NCBI RefSeq assembly: GCF_027942865.1
Contig: NC_134513.1
Location: forward strand, 36,635,429-36,699,428
Origin: Odontesthes bonariensis
Lineage: Eukaryota > Chordata > Actinopteri > Atheriniformes > Atherinopsidae
Direction: 5' to 3'
Length of the DNA: 64,000 bases
The position numbers were made by a program, and so were the translations under genes. Positions 34,101 through 47,318 of this stretch are shown here, piece by piece (position 1 is the stretch's first letter; each line of letters starts with the position of its first letter). The notes under the pieces were generated by a model. It did not search any database. It was not told where the DNA came from and worked only from the letters and a program-made list of their open reading frames with translations.

Positions 34101-37100
34101 TGCTTAGTCTCTTGGTTCAGTCTTGGTTTAGTCTCTTGGTTTAGTCTCTTGGTTTAGTCTCTTGGTTTAGTCTCTTGGTTTAGTGTCTTGGTTTAGTCTC
34201 TAGGTTTAGTCTCTTCGTTTAGTCTCTTCATTTAGTCTCTGGGTTTAGTCTCTTGGTTTAGTCTCTGGGTTTAGTCTCTGCTTAGTCTCTTGGTTTAGTC
34301 TCTTGGTTTAGTGTCTTGGTTTAGTCTCTTGGTTTAGTGTCTTGGTTTAGTCTCTTGGTTTAGTCTCTGCTTAGTTTCTTGATTTAGTGTCTTGGTTTAG
34401 TCTCTTGGTTTAGTCTCTAGGTTTAGTCTCTGCTTAGTCTCTTGGTTTAGTCTCTTGGTTTAGTGTCTTGGTTTAGTCTCTTGGTTTAGTCTCTTGGTTT
34501 AGTCTCTGCTTAGTCTCTTGGTTTAGTCTCTTGATTTAGTCTCTTGGTTTAGTCTCTTGATTTAGTCTCTTGGTTTAGTCTCTTGATTTAGTCTCTTGGT
34601 TTAGTCTCTTGATTTAGTCTCTTGGTTTAGTCTCTGCTTAGTCTCTTGGTTCAGTCTTGGTTTAGTCTCTTGGTTTAGTCTCTGCTTAGTCTCTTGGTTC
34701 AGTCTTGGTTTAGTCTCTTGGTTTAGTCTCTTGGTTTAGTGTCTTGGTTTAGTCTCTGCTTAGTCTCTTGGTTTAGTCTCTGGGTTTAGTCTCTGGGTTT
34801 AGTCTCTTGATTTAGTCTCTTTGTTTAGTCTCTTGATTTAGTCTCTTGGTTTAGTCTCTTGGTTTAGTCTCTGCTTAGTCTCTTGGTTTAGTCTCTTGGT
34901 TTAGTCTCTTGGTTTATTCTCTGGGTTTAGTCTCTTTGTTTTTTATTTCTCGGTTTAGTCTCTAGGTTTAGTCTCTGGCTTTAGTCTCTTGGTTTAGTCT
35001 CTGCTTAGTCTCTTGGTTTAGTCTCTGCTTAGTCTCTTGGTTTAGTCTCTTGGTTTAGTGTCTTGGTTTAGTCTCTTGGTTTAGTCTCTGCTTAGTTTCT
35101 TGATTTAGTGTCTTGGTTTAGTCTCTTGGTTTAGTCTCTAGGTTTAGTCTCTGCTTAGTCTCTTGGTTTAGTCTCTTGGTTTAGTGTCTTGGTTTAGTCT
35201 CTTGGTTTAGTCTCTTGGTTTAGTCTCTGCTTAGTCTCTTGGTTTAGTCTCTTGATTTAGTCTCTTGGTTTAGTCTCTTGATTTAGTCTCTTGGTTTAGT
35301 CTCTTGATTTAGTCTCTTGGTTTAGTCTCTGCTTAGTCTCTTGGTTCAGTCTTGGTTTAGTCTCTTGGTTTAGTCTCTGCTTAGTCTCTTGGTTCAGTCT
35401 TGGTTTAGTCTCTTGGTTTAGTCTCTTGGTTTAGTGTCTTGGTTTAGTCTCTGCTTAGTCTCTTGGTTTAGTCTCTGGGTTTAGTCTCTGGGTTTAGTCT
35501 CTTGATTTAGTCTCTTTGTTTAGTCTCTTGATTTAGTCTCTTGGTTTAGTCTCTTGGTTTAGTCTCTGCTTAGTCTCTTGGTTTAGTCTCTTGGTTTAGT
35601 CTCTTGGTTTATTCTCTGGGTTTAGTCTCTTGGTTTTTCATTTCTCGGTTTAGTCTCTTGGTTTAGTCTCTGGCTTTAGTCTCTTGGTTTAGTCTCTGCT
35701 TAGTCTCTTGGTTTAGTCTCTGCTCAGTGTCTTGGTTTAGTCTCTTGGTTTAGTCTCTGCTTAGTGTTTTGGTTTAGTCTCTTGGTTTAGTCTTTTCTTA
35801 GTCTCTTGGTTTAGTCTCTTGGTTTAGTCTCTGGGTTTAGTCTCTTGGTTTTTTATTTCTCGGTTTAGTCTCTAGGTTTAGTCTCTGGCTTTAGTCTCTT
35901 GGTTTAGTCTCTTGATTTAGTCTCTTGGTTTAGTCTCTTGATTTAGTCTCTTGGTTTAGTCTCTTGGTGTAGTCTCTGCTTAGTCTCTTGGTTTAGTCTC
36001 TGGGTTTAGTCTCTTGGTTTTTTATTTCTCGGTTTAGTCTCTAGGTTTAGTCTCTTGGTTTAGTCTCTTGATTTAGTCTCTTGGTTTAGTCTCTGCTTAA
36101 TCTCTTGGTTTAGTCTCTTGGTTTAGTGTCTTGGTTTAGTCTCTTGGTTTAGTCTCTGCTTAGTCTCTTCGTTTAGTCTCTTGGTTTAGTCTCTGGGTTT
36201 AGTCTCTTGGTTTAGTCTCTGGGTTTAGTCTCTGCTTAGTCTCTTGGTTTAGTCTCTTGGTTTAGTGTCTTGGTTTAGTCTCTAGGTTTAGTCTCTGCTT
36301 AGTCTCTTGGTTTAGTCTCTTGGTTTAGTGTCTTGGTTTAGTCTCTTGGTTTAGTCTCTTGGTTTAGTGTCTTGGTTTACTCTCTTGGTTTTGTCTCTTG
36401 GTTTAGTCTCTGCTTAGTCTCTTGGTTTAGTCTCTTGATTTAGTCTCTTGATTTAGTCTCTTGATTTAGTCTCTTGGTTTAGTCTCTGCTTAGTCTCTTG
36501 GTTTAGTCTCTGCTCAGTGTCTTGGTTTAGTCTCTTGGTTTAGTCTCTTGGTTTACTCTCTGCTTAGTGTCTTGGTTTAGTCTCTGCTTAGTGTCTTGGT
36601 TTAGTCTCTTGGTTTAGTCTTTTCTTAGTCTCTTGGTTTAGTCTCTGGGTTTAGTCTCTTGGTTTTTTATTTCTCGGTTTAGTCTCTAGGTTTAGTCTCT
36701 GGCTTTAGTCTCTTGGTTTAGTCTCTTGATTTAGTCTCTTGGTTTAGTCTCTTGATTTAGTCTCTTGGTTTAGTCTCTTGGTTTAGTCTCTGCTTAGTCT
36801 CTTGGTTTAGTCTCTTGGTTTAGTCTCTGGGTTTAGTCTCTTGGTTTTTTTATTTCTCGGTTTAGTCTCTAGGTTTAGTCTCTGGCTTTAGTCTCTTGGT
36901 TTAGTCTCTTGATTTAGTCTCTTGGTTTAGTCTCTCTATTTAGTCTCTTGGTTTAGTCTCTTGATTTAGTCTCTTGGTTTAGTCTCTGCTTAATCTCTTG
37001 GTTTAGTCTCTTGGTTTAGTGTCTTGGTTTAGTCTCTAGGTTTAGTCTCTTCGTTTAGTCTCTTGGTTTAGTCTCTGGGTTTAGTCTCTTGGTTTATTCT

Positions 37101-40100
37101 CTGGGTTTAGTCTCTTTGTTTTTTATTTCTCGGTTTAGTCTCTTGGTTTAGTCTCTGCTTAGTCTTGGTTTAGTCTCTGCTTAGTCTCTTGGTTTAGTCT
37201 CTTGGTTTAGTCTCTTGGTTTAGTGTCTTGGTTTAGTCTCTTGGTTTAGTCTCTGCTTAGTTTCTTGATTTAGTGTCTTGGTTTAGTCTCTTGGTTTAGT
37301 CTCTAGGTTTAGTCTCTGCTTAGTCTCTTGGTTTAGTCTCTTGGTTTAGTGTCTTGGTTTAGTCTCTTGGTTTAGTCTCTGCTTAGTCTCTTGGTTTAGT
37401 CTCTTGATTTAGTCTCTTGGTTTAGTCTCTTGATTTAGTCTCTTGGTTTAGTCTCTTGATTTAGTCTCTTGGTTTAGTCTCTGCTTAGTCTCTTGGTTCA
37501 GTCTTGGTTTAGTCTCTTGGCTTAGTCTCTGCTTAGTCTCTTGGTTCAGTCTTGGTTTAGTCTCTTGGTTTAGTCTCTTGGTTTAATCTCTTGGTTTAGT
37601 CTCTTGGTTTAGTGTCTTGGTTTAGTCTCTAGGTTTAGTCTCTTCATTTAGTCTCTTCATTTAGTGTCTGGGTTTAGTCTCTTGGTTTAGTCTCTGGGTT
37701 TAGTCTCTGCTTAGTCTCTTGGTTTAGTCTCTTGGTTTAGTGTCTTGGTTTAGTCTCTTGGTTTAGTCTCTTGGTTTAGTGTCTTGGTTTTGTCTCTTGG
37801 TTTAGTCTCTGCTTAGTTTCTTGATTTAGTGTCTTGGTTTAGTCTCTTGGTTTAGTCTCTAGGTTTAGTCTCTGCTTAGTCTCTTGGTTTAGTCTCTTGG
37901 TTTAGTGTCTTGGTTTAGTGTCTTGGTTTAGTCTCTTGGTTTAGTCTCTTGGTTTAGTCTCTGCTTAGTCTCTTGGTTTAGTCTCTTGATTTAGTCTCTT
38001 GGTTTAGTCTCTTGATTTAGTCTCTTGGTTTAGTCTCTTGATTTAGTCTCTTGGTTTAGTCTCTGCTTAGTCTCTTGGTTCAGTCTTGGTTTAGTCTCTT
38101 GGTTTAGTCTCTGCTTAGTCTCTTGGTTCAGTCTTGGTTTAGTCTCTTGGTTTAGTCTCTTGGTTTAGTGTCTTGGTTTAGTCTCTGCTTAGTCTCTTGG
38201 TTTAGTCTCTGGGTTTAGTCTCTGGGTTTAGTCTCTTGATTTAGTCTCTTTGTTTAGTCTCTTGATTTAGTCTCTTGGTTTAGTCTCTGCTTAGTCTCTT
38301 GGTTTAGTCTCTTGGTTTAGTCTCTTGGTTTATTCTCTGGATTTAGTCTCTTGGTTTTTTATTTCTCGGTTTAGTGTCTAGGTTTAGTCTCTGGCTTTAG
38401 TCTCTTGGTTTAGTCTCTGCTTAGTCTCTTGGTTTAGTCTCTGCTTAGTCTCTTGGTTTAGTCTCTTGGTTTAGAGTCTTGGTTTAGTCTCTTGGTTTAG
38501 TCTCTGCTTAGTTTCTTGATTTAGTGTCTTGGTTTAGTCTCTTGGTTTAGTCTCTAGGTTTAGTCTCTTGGTTTAGTGTCTTGGTTTAGTCTCTTGGTTT
38601 AGTCTCTGCTTAGTCTCTTGATTTAGTGTCTTGGTTTAGTCTCTTGGTTTAGTCTCTAGGTTTAGTCTCTGCTTAGTCTCTTGGTTTAGTCTCTTGGTTT
38701 AGTCTCTTGGTTTAGTGTCTTGGTTTAGTCTCTTGGTTTAGTCTCTTGGTTTAGTCTCTGCTTAGTCTCTTGGTTTAGTCTCTTGATTTAGTCTCTTGGT
38801 TTAGTCTCTTGATTTAGTCTCTTGGTTTAGTCTCTTGATTTAGTCTCTTGGTTTAGTCTCTGCTTAGTCTCTTGGTTCAGTCTTGGTTTAGTCTCTTGGT
38901 TTAGTCTCTGCTTAGTCTCTTGGTTCAGTCTTGGTTTAGTCTCTTGGTTTAGTCTCTTGGTTTAGTCTCTTGGTTTAGTCTCTTGGTTTAGTGTCTTGGT
39001 TTAGTCTCTAGGTTTAGTCTCTTCGTTTAGTCTCTTCATTTAATCTCTGGGTTTAGTCTCTTGGTTTAGTCTCTGGGTTTAGTCTCTGCTTAGTCTCTTG
39101 GTTTAGTCTCTTGGTTTAGTGTCTTGGTTTAGTCTCTTGGTTTAGTGTCTTGGTTTAGTCTCTTGGTTTAGTCTCTGCTTAGTTTCTTGATTTAGTGTCT
39201 TGGTTTAGTCTCTTGGTTTAGTTTCTAGGTTTAGTCTCTGCTTAGTCTCTTGGTTTAGTCTCTTGGTTTAGTGTCTTGGTTTAGTCTCTTGGTTTAGTCT
39301 CTTGGTTTAGTCTCTGCTTAGTCTCTTGGTTTAGTCTCTTGATTTAGTCTCTTGGTTTAGTCTCTTGATTTAGTCTCTTGGTTTAGTCTCTTGATTTAGT
39401 CTCTTGGTTTAGTCTCTTGATTTAGTCTCTGGGTTTAGTCTCTTGATTTAGTCTCTTTGTTTAGTCTCTTGATTTAGTCTCTTGGTTTAGTCTCTTGGTT
39501 TAGTCTCTGCTTAGTCTCTTGGTTTAGTCTCTTGGTTTAGTCTCTTGGTTTATTCTCTGGGTTTAGTCTCTTGGTTTTTTATTTCTCGGTTTAGTCTCTA
39601 GGTTTAGTCTCTGGCTTTAGTCTCTTGGTTTAGTCTCTGCTTAGTCTCTTGGTTTAGTCTCTGCTTAGTCTCTTGGTTTAGTCTCTTGGTTTAGTGTCTT
39701 GGTTTAGTCTCTTGGTTTAGTCTCTAGGTTTAGTCTCTGCTTAGTCTCTTGGTTTAGTCTCTTGGTTTAGTCTCTTGGTTTAGTCTCTTGGTTTAGTCTC
39801 TTGGTTTAGTCTCTGCTTAGTCTCTTGGTTTAGTCTCTTGATTTAGTCTCTTGGTTTAGTCTCTTGATTTAGTCTCTTGGTTTAGTCTCTTGATTTAGTC
39901 TCTTGGTTTAGTCTCTGCTTAGTCTCTTGGTTCAGTCTTGGTTTAGTCTCTTGGTTTAGTCTCTGCTTAGTCTCTTGGTTCAGTCTTGGTTTAGTCTCTT
40001 GGTTTAGTCTCTTGGTTTAGTCTCTTGGTTTAGTCTCTTGGTTTAGTGTCTTGGTTTAGTCTCTGCTTAGTCTCTTGGTTTAGTCTCTGGGTTTAGTCTC

Positions 40101-43100
40101 TGGGTTTAGTCTCTTGATTTAGTCTCTTTGTTTAGTCTCTTGATTTAGTCTCTTTGTTTAGTCTCTTGGTTTAGTCTCTGCTTAGTCTCTTGGTTTAGTC
40201 TCTTGGTTTAGTCTCTTGGTTTATTCTCTGGGTTTAGTCTCTTGGTTTTTTATTTCTCGGTTTAGTCTCTTGGTTTAGTCTCTGGCTTTAGTCTCTTGGT
40301 TTAGTCTCTGCTTAGTCTCTTGGTTTAGTCTCTGCTTAGTGTCTTGGTTTAGTCTCTTGGTTTAGTCTCTGCTTAGTCTCTTGGTTCAGTCTTGGTTTAG
40401 TCTCTTGGTTTAGTCTCTGCTTAGTCTCTTGGTTCAGTCTTGGTTTAGTCTCTTGGTTTAGTCTCTTGGTTTAGTGTCTTGGTTTAGTCTCTGCTTAGTC
40501 TCTTGGTTTAGTCTCTGGGTTTAGTCTCTGGGTTTAGTCTCTTGATTTAGTCTCTTTGTTTAGTCTCTTGATTTAGTCTCTTGGTTTAGTCTCTTGGTTT
40601 AGTCTCTGCTTAGTCTCTTGGTTTAGTCTCTTGGTTTAGTCTCTTGGTTTATTCTCTGGGTTTAGTCTCTTTGTTTTTTATTTCTCGGTTTAGTCTCTAG
40701 GTTTAGTCTCTGGCTTTAGTCTCTTGGTTTAGTCTCTGCTTAGTCTCTTGGTTTAGTCTCTGCTTAGTCTCTTGGTTTAGTCTCTTGGTTTAGTGTCTTG
40801 GTTTAGTCTCTTGGTTTAGTCTCTGCTTAGTTTCTTGATTTAGTGTCTTGGTTTAGTCTCTTGGTTTAGTCTCTAGGTTTAGTCTCTGCTTAGTCTCTTG
40901 GTTTAGTCTCTTGGTTTAGTGTCTTGGTTTAGTCTCTTGGTTTAGTCTCTTGGTTTAGTCTCTGCTTAGTCTCTTGGTTTAGTCTCTTGATTTAGTCTCT
41001 TGGTTTAGTCTCTTGATTTAGTCTCTTGGTTTAGTCTCTTGATTTAGTCTCTTGGTTTAGTCTCTGCTTAGTCTCTTGGTTCAGTCTTGGTTTAGTCTCT
41101 TGGTTTAGTCTCTGCTTAGTCTCTTGGTTCAGTCTTGGTTTAGTCTCTTGGTTTAGTCTCTTGGTTTAGTGTCTTGGTTTAGTCTCTGCTTAGTCTCTTG
41201 GTTTAGTCTCTGGGTTTAGTCTCTGGGTTTAGTCTCTTGATTTAGTCTCTTTGTTTAGTCTCTTGATTTAGTCTCTTGGTTTAGTCTCTTGGTTTAGTCT
41301 CTGCTTAGTCTCTTGGTTTAGTCTCTTGGTTTAGTCTCTTGGTTTAGTCTCTTGGTTTATTCTCTGGGTTTAGTCTCTTGGTTTTTCATTTCTCGGTTTA
41401 GTCTCTTGGTTTAGTCTCTGGCTTTAGTCTCTTGGTTTAGTCTCTGCTTAGTCTCTTGGTTTAGTCTCTGCTTAGTCTCTTGGTTTAGTCTCTGCTCAGT
41501 GTCTTGGTTTAGTCTCTTGGTTTAGTCTCTGCTTAGTCTCTTGGTTTAGTCTCTGCTTAGTGTCTTGGTTTAGTCTCTTGGTTTAGTCTTTTCTTAGTCT
41601 CTTGGTTTAGTCTCTTGGTTTAGTCTCTGGGTTTAGTCTCTTAGTTTTTTATTTCTCGGTTTAGTCTCTAGGTTTAGTCTCTGGCTTTAGTCTCTTGGTT
41701 TAGTCTCTTGATTTAGTCTCTTGGTTTAGTCTCTTGATTTAGTCTCTTGGTTTAGTCTCTTGGTGTAGTCTCTGCTTAGTCTCTTGGTTTAGTCTCTGGG
41801 TTTAGTCTCTTGGTTTTTTATTTCTCGGTTTAGTCTCTAGGTTTAGTCTCTTGGTTTAGTCTCTTGATTTAGTCTCTTGGTTTAGTCTCTGCTTAATCTC
41901 TTGGTTTAGTCTCTTGGTTTAGTGTCTTGGTTTAGTCTCTTGGTTTAGTCTCTGCTTAGTCTCTTCGTTTAGTCTCTTGGTTTAGTCTCTGGGTTTAGTC
42001 TCTTGGTTTAGTCTCTGGGTTTAGTCTCTGCTTAGTCTCTTGGTTTAGTCTCTTGGTTTAGTGTCTTGGTTTAGTCTCTAGGTTTAGTCTCTGCTTAGTC
42101 TCTTGGTTTAGTCTCTTGGTTTAGTGTCTTGGTTTAGTCTCTTGGTTTAGTCTCTTGGTTTAGTGTCTTGGTTTACTCTCTTGGTTTTGTCTCTTGGTTT
42201 AGTCTCTGCTTAGTCTCTTGGTTTAGTCTCTTGATTTAGTCTCTTGATTTAGTCTCTTGATTTAGTCTCTTGGTTTAGTCTCTGCTTAGTCTCTTGGTTT
42301 AGTCTCTGCTCAGTGTCTTGGTTTAGTCTCTTGGTTTAGTCTCTTGGTTTACTCTCTGCTTAGTCTCTTGGTTTAGTCTCTGCTTAGTGTCTTGGTTTAG
42401 TCTCTTGGTTTAGTCTTTTCTTAGTCTCTTGGTTTAGTCTCTGGGTTTAGTCTCTTGGTTTTTTATTTCTCGGTTTAGTCTCTAGGTTTAGTCTCTGGCT
42501 TTAGTCTCTTGGTTTAGTCTCTTGATTTAGTCTCTTGGTTTAGTCTCTTGATTTAGTCTCTTGGTTTAGTCTCTTGGTTTAGTCTCTGCTTAGTCTCTTG
42601 GTTTAGTCTCTTGGTTTAGTCTCTGGGTTTAGTCTCTTGGTTTTTTTATTTCTCGGTTTAGTCTCTAGGTTTAGTCTCTGGCTTTAGTCTCTTGGTTTAG
42701 TCTCTTGATTTAGTCTCTTGGTTTAGTCTCTCTATTTAGTCTCTTGGTTTAGTCTCTTGATTTAGTCTCTTGGTTTAGTCTCTGCTTAATCTCTTGGTTT
42801 AGTCTCTTGGTTTAGTGTCTTGGTTTAGTCTCTAGGTTTAGTCTCTTCGTTTAGTCTCTTGGTTTAGTCTCTGGGTTTAGTCTCTTGGTTTATTCTCTGG
42901 GTTTAGTCTCTTTGTTTTTTATTTCTCGGTTTAGTCTCTTGGTTTAGTCTCTGCTTAGTCTTGGTTTAGTCTCTGCTTAGTCTCTTGGTTTAGTCTCTTG
43001 GTTTAGTCTCTTGGTTTAGTGTCTTGGTTTAGTCTCTTGGTTTAGTCTCTGCTTAGTTTCTTGATTTAGTGTCTTGGTTTAGTCTCTTGGTTTAGTCTCT

Positions 43101-46100
43101 AGGTTTAGTCTCTGCTTAGTCTCTTGGTTTAGTCTCTTGGTTTAGTGTCTTGGTTTAGTCTCTTGGTTTAGTCTCTGCTTAGTCTCTTGGTTTAGTCTCT
43201 TGATTTAGTCTCTTGGTTTAGTCTCTTGATTTAGTCTCTTGGTTTAGTCTCTTGATTTAGTCTCTTGGTTTAGTCTCTGCTTAGTCTCTTGGTTCAGTCT
43301 TGGTTTAGTCTCTTGGCTTAGTCTCTGCTTAGTCTCTTGGTTCAGTCTTGGTTTAGTCTCTTGGTTTAGTCTCTTGGTTTAATCTCTTGGTTTAGTCTCT
43401 TGGTTTAGTGTCTTGGTTTAGTCTCTAGGTTTAGTCTCTTCATTTAGTCTCTTCATTTAGTGTCTGGGTTTAGTCTCTTGGTTTAGTCTCTGGGTTTAGT
43501 CTCTGCTTAGTCTCTTGGTTTAGTCTCTTGGTTTAGTGTCTTGGTTTAGTCTCTTGGTTTAGTCTCTTGGTTTAGTGTCTTGGTTTTGTCTCTTGGTTTA
43601 GTCTCTGCTTAGTTTCTTGATTTAGTGTCTTGGTTTAGTCTCTTGGTTTAGTCTCTAGGTTTAGTCTCTGCTTAGTCTCTTGGTTTAGTCTCTTGGTTTA
43701 GTGTCTTGGTTTAGTGTCTTGGTTTAGTCTCTTGGTTTAGTCTCTTGGTTTAGTCTCTGCTTAGTCTCTTGGTTTAGTCTCTTGATTTAGTCTCTTGGTT
43801 TAGTCTCTTGATTTAGTCTCTTGGTTTAGTCTCTTGATTTAGTCTCTTGGTTTAGTCTCTGCTTAGTCTCTTGGTTCAGTCTTGGTTTAGTCTCTTGGTT
43901 TAGTCTCTGCTTAGTCTCTTGGTTCAGTCTTGGTTTAGTCTCTTGGTTTAGTCTCTTGGTTTAGTGTCTTGGTTTAGTCTCTGCTTAGTCTCTTGGTTTA
44001 GTCTCTGGGTTTAGTCTCTGGGTTTAGTCTCTTGATTTAGTCTCTTTGTTTAGTCTCTTGATTTAGTCTCTTGGTTTAGTCTCTGCTTAGTCTCTTGGTT
44101 TATTCTCTGGGTTTAGTCTCTTGGTTTTTTATTTCTCGGTTTAGTGTCTAGGTTTAGTCTCTGGCTTTAGTCTCTTGGTTTAGTCTCTGCTTAGTCTCTT
44201 GGTTTAGTCTCTGCTTAGTCTCTTGGTTTAGTCTCTTGGTTTAGAGTCTTGGTTTAGTCTCTTGGTTTAGTCTCTGCTTAGTTTCTTGATTTAGTGTCTT
44301 GGTTTAGTCTCTTGGTTTAGTCTCTAGGTTTAGTCTCTTGGTTTAGTGTCTTGGTTTAGTCTCTTGGTTTAGTCTCTGCTTAGTCTCTTGATTTAGTGTC
44401 TTGGTTTAGTCTCTTGGTTTAGTCTCTAGGTTTAGTCTCTGCTTAGTCTCTTGGTTTAGTCTCTTGGTTTAGTGTCTTGGTTTAGTCTCTTGGTTTAGTC
44501 TCTTGGTTTAGTCTCTGCTTAGTCTCTTGGTTTAGTCTCTTGATTTAGTCTCTTGGTTTAGTCTCTTGATTTAGTCTCTTGGTTTAGTCTCTTGATTTAG
44601 TCTCTTGGTTTAGTCTCTGCTTAGTCTCTTGGTTCAGTCTTGGTTTAGTCTCTTGGTTTAGTCTCTGCTTAGTCTCTTGGTTCAGTCTTGGTTTAGTCTC
44701 TTGGTTTAGTCTCTTGGTTTAGTCTCTTGGTTTAGTCTCTTGGTTTAGTGTCTTGGTTTAGTCTCTAGGTTTAGTCTCTTTGTTTAGTCTCTTCATTTAA
44801 TCTCTGGGTTTAGTCTCTTGGTTTAGTCTCTGGGTTTAGTCTCTGCTTAGTCTCTTGGTTTAGTCTCTTGGTTTAGTGTCTTGGTTTAGTCTCTTGGTTT
44901 AGTGTCTTGGTTTAGTCTCTTGGTTTAGTCTCTGCTTAGTTTCTTGATTTAGTGTCTTGGTTTAGTCTCTTGGTTTAGTTTCTAGGTTTAGTCTCTGCTT
45001 AGTCTCTTGGTTTAGTCTCTTGGTTTAGTGTCTTGGTTTAGTCTCTTGGTTTAGTCTCTTGGTTTAGTCTCTGCTTAGTCTCTTGGTTTAGTCTCTTGAT
45101 TTAGTCTCTTGGTTTAGTCTCTTGATTTAGTCTCTTGGTTTAGTCTCTTGATTTAGTCTCTTGGTTTAGTCTCTTGATTTAGTCTCTGGGTTTAGTCTCT
45201 TGATTTAGTCTCTTTGTTTAGTCTCTTGATTTAGTCTCTTGGTTTAGTCTCTTGGTTTAGTCTCTGCTTAGTCTCTTGGTTTAGTCTCTCGGTTTAGTCT
45301 CTAGGTTTAGTCTCTGGCTTTAGTCTCTTGGTTTAGTCTCTGCTTAGTCTCTTGGTTTAGTCTCTGCTTAGTCTCTTGGTTTAGTCTCTTGGTTTAGTGT
45401 CTTGGTTTAGTCTCTTGGTTTAGTCTCTAGGTTTAGTCTCTGCTTAGTCTCTTGGTTTAGTCTCTTGGTTTAGTCTCTTGGTTTAGTCTCTTGGTTTAGT
45501 CTCTTGGTTTAGTCTCTGCTTAGTCTCTTGGTTTAGTCTCTTGATTTAGTCTCTTGGTTTAGTCTCTTGATTTAGTCTCTTGGTTTAGTCTCTTGATTTA
45601 GTCTCTTGGTTTAGTCTCTGCTTAGTCTCTTGGTTCAGTCTTGGTTTAGTCTCTTGGTTTAGTCTCTGCTTAGTCTCTTGGTTCAGTCTTGGTTTAGTCT
45701 CTTGGTTTGGTCTCTTGGTTTAGTCTCTTGGTTTAGTCTCTTGGTTTAGTGTCTTGGTTTAGTCTCTGCTTAGTCTCTTGGTTTAGTCTCTGGGTTTAGT
45801 CTCTGGGTTTAGTCTCTTGATTTAGTCTCTTTGTTTAGTCTCTTGATTTAGTCTCTTTGTTTAGTCTCTTGGTTTAGTCTCTGCTTAGTCTCTTGGTTTA
45901 GTCTCTTGGTTTAGTCTCTTGGTTTATTCTCTGGGTTTAGTCTCTTGGTTTTTTATTTCTCGGTTTAGTCTCTTGGTTTAGTCTCTGGCTTTAGTCTCTT
46001 GGTTTAGTCTCTGCTTAGTCTCTTGGTTTAGTCTCTGCTTAGTCTCTTGGTTTAGTCTCTGCTCAGTGTCTTGGTTTAGTCTCTTGGTTTAGTCTCTGCT

Positions 46101-47112
46101 TAGTCTCTTGGTTTAGTCTCTGCTTAGTGTCTTGGTTTAGTCTCTTGGTTTAGTCTTTTCTTAGTCTCTTGGTTTAGTCTCTGGGTTTAGTCTCTTGGTT
46201 TTTTATTTCTCGGTTTAGTCTCTAGGTTTAGTCTCTGGCTTTAGTCTCTTGGTTTAGTCTCTTGATTTAGTGTCTTGGTTTAGTCTCTTGATTTAGTCTC
46301 TTGGTGTAGTCTCTGCTTAGTCTCTTGGTTTAGTCTCTGGGTTTAGTCTCTTGGTTTTTTATTTCTCGGTTTAGTCTCTAGGTTTAGTCTCTTGGTTTAG
46401 TCTCTTGATTTAGTCTCTTGGTTTAGTCTCTGCTTAATCTCTTGGTTTAGTCTCTTGGTTTTGTGTCTTGGTTTAGTCTCTTGGTTTAGTCTCTGCTTAG
46501 TCTCTTCGTTTAGTCTCTTGGTTTAGTCTCTGGGTTTAGTCTCTTGGTTTAGTCTCTGGGTTTAGTCTCTGCTTAGTCTCTTGGTTTAGTCTCTTGGTTT
46601 AGTGTCTTGGTTTAGTCTCTAGGTTTAGTCTCTGCTTAGTCTCTTGGTTTAGTCTCTTGGTTTAGTCTCTTGGTTTAGTGTCTTGGTTTAGTCTCTTGGT
46701 TTAGTCTCTTGGTTTAGTGTCTTGGTTTACTCTCTTGGTTTTGTCTCTTGGTTTAGTCTCTGCTTAGTCTCTTGGTTTAGTCTCTTGATTTAGTCTCTTG
46801 ATTTAGTCTCTTGATTTAGTCTCTTGGTTTAGTCTCTTGATTTAGTCTCTTGGTTTAGTCTCTGCTTAGTCTCTTGGTTCAGTCTTGGTTTAGTCTCTTG
46901 GTTTAGTCTCTGCTTAGTCTCTTGGTTCAGTCTTGGTTTAGTCTCTGCTTAGTCTCTTGGTTTAGTCTCTGGGTTTAGTCTCTGGGTTTAGTCTCTGGGT
47001 TTAGTCTCTGGGTTTAGTCTCTGGGTTTAGTCTCTTGTTTTTTTATTTCTCGGTTTAGTCTCTAGGCTTAGTCTCTGGCTTTATTCTCTTGGTTTAGTCT
47101 CTGGGTTTAGTC
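16128..47112. repeat. Giant 13-bp minisatellite (TTTAGTCTCTTGG), about 31 kb
   Basis: Well over 2,000 units of 11 to 13 bp: TTTAGTCTCTTGG most often, with TTAGTCTCTGC, TTTAGTCTCTGGG, TTTAGTCTCTTGA, TTTAGTGTCTTGG, TTCAGTCTTGG and others. A marker, GGTTTTTTATTTCTCGG, followed by TCTCTAGG and TCTCTGGC units recurs every few hundred bases. The + strand is rich in T and poor in A, and no open frame over 60 codons exists on either strand, because TTTAG puts TAG on + and TAA on -, and the 13-bp step carries them through all frames. Larger blocks of 0.5 to 4 kb are themselves duplicated. Confidence 0.97.
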
Positions 47113-47312
47113 AGCTCCCTTCACGGGGGCTCGTGATCCTCACCTTCTCACTATTCGCTCTCCCCACAGTATTTAATCTCCCAGTTTTCTTCACTCTTTG
47201 CCAGATCCTCGGTCGACATACCCGTGGTTTGCCCCGTCTGTCTTGTTCCTGTTCCTCTTCATGTTCTGTTAGGTTTTGTTTCTTCTTGGCTGTGATTTTC
47301 ATTTCTATTAAA

Positions 47313-47318
47313 AATAAA
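47313..47318 (+). terminator. AATAAA in the LTR-like right end
   Basis: Single AATAAA placed between the TATTTAAT box and the TGTGACA terminus, in the position expected of an LTR poly(A) signal. Confidence 0.45.

Noticed and set aside
16128..47112. CRISPR array or centromeric satellite
   Set aside because: There are no unique spacers between units; the unit is far too short for a CRISPR repeat or a usual fish centromere satellite, and LTR-like ends enclose it.
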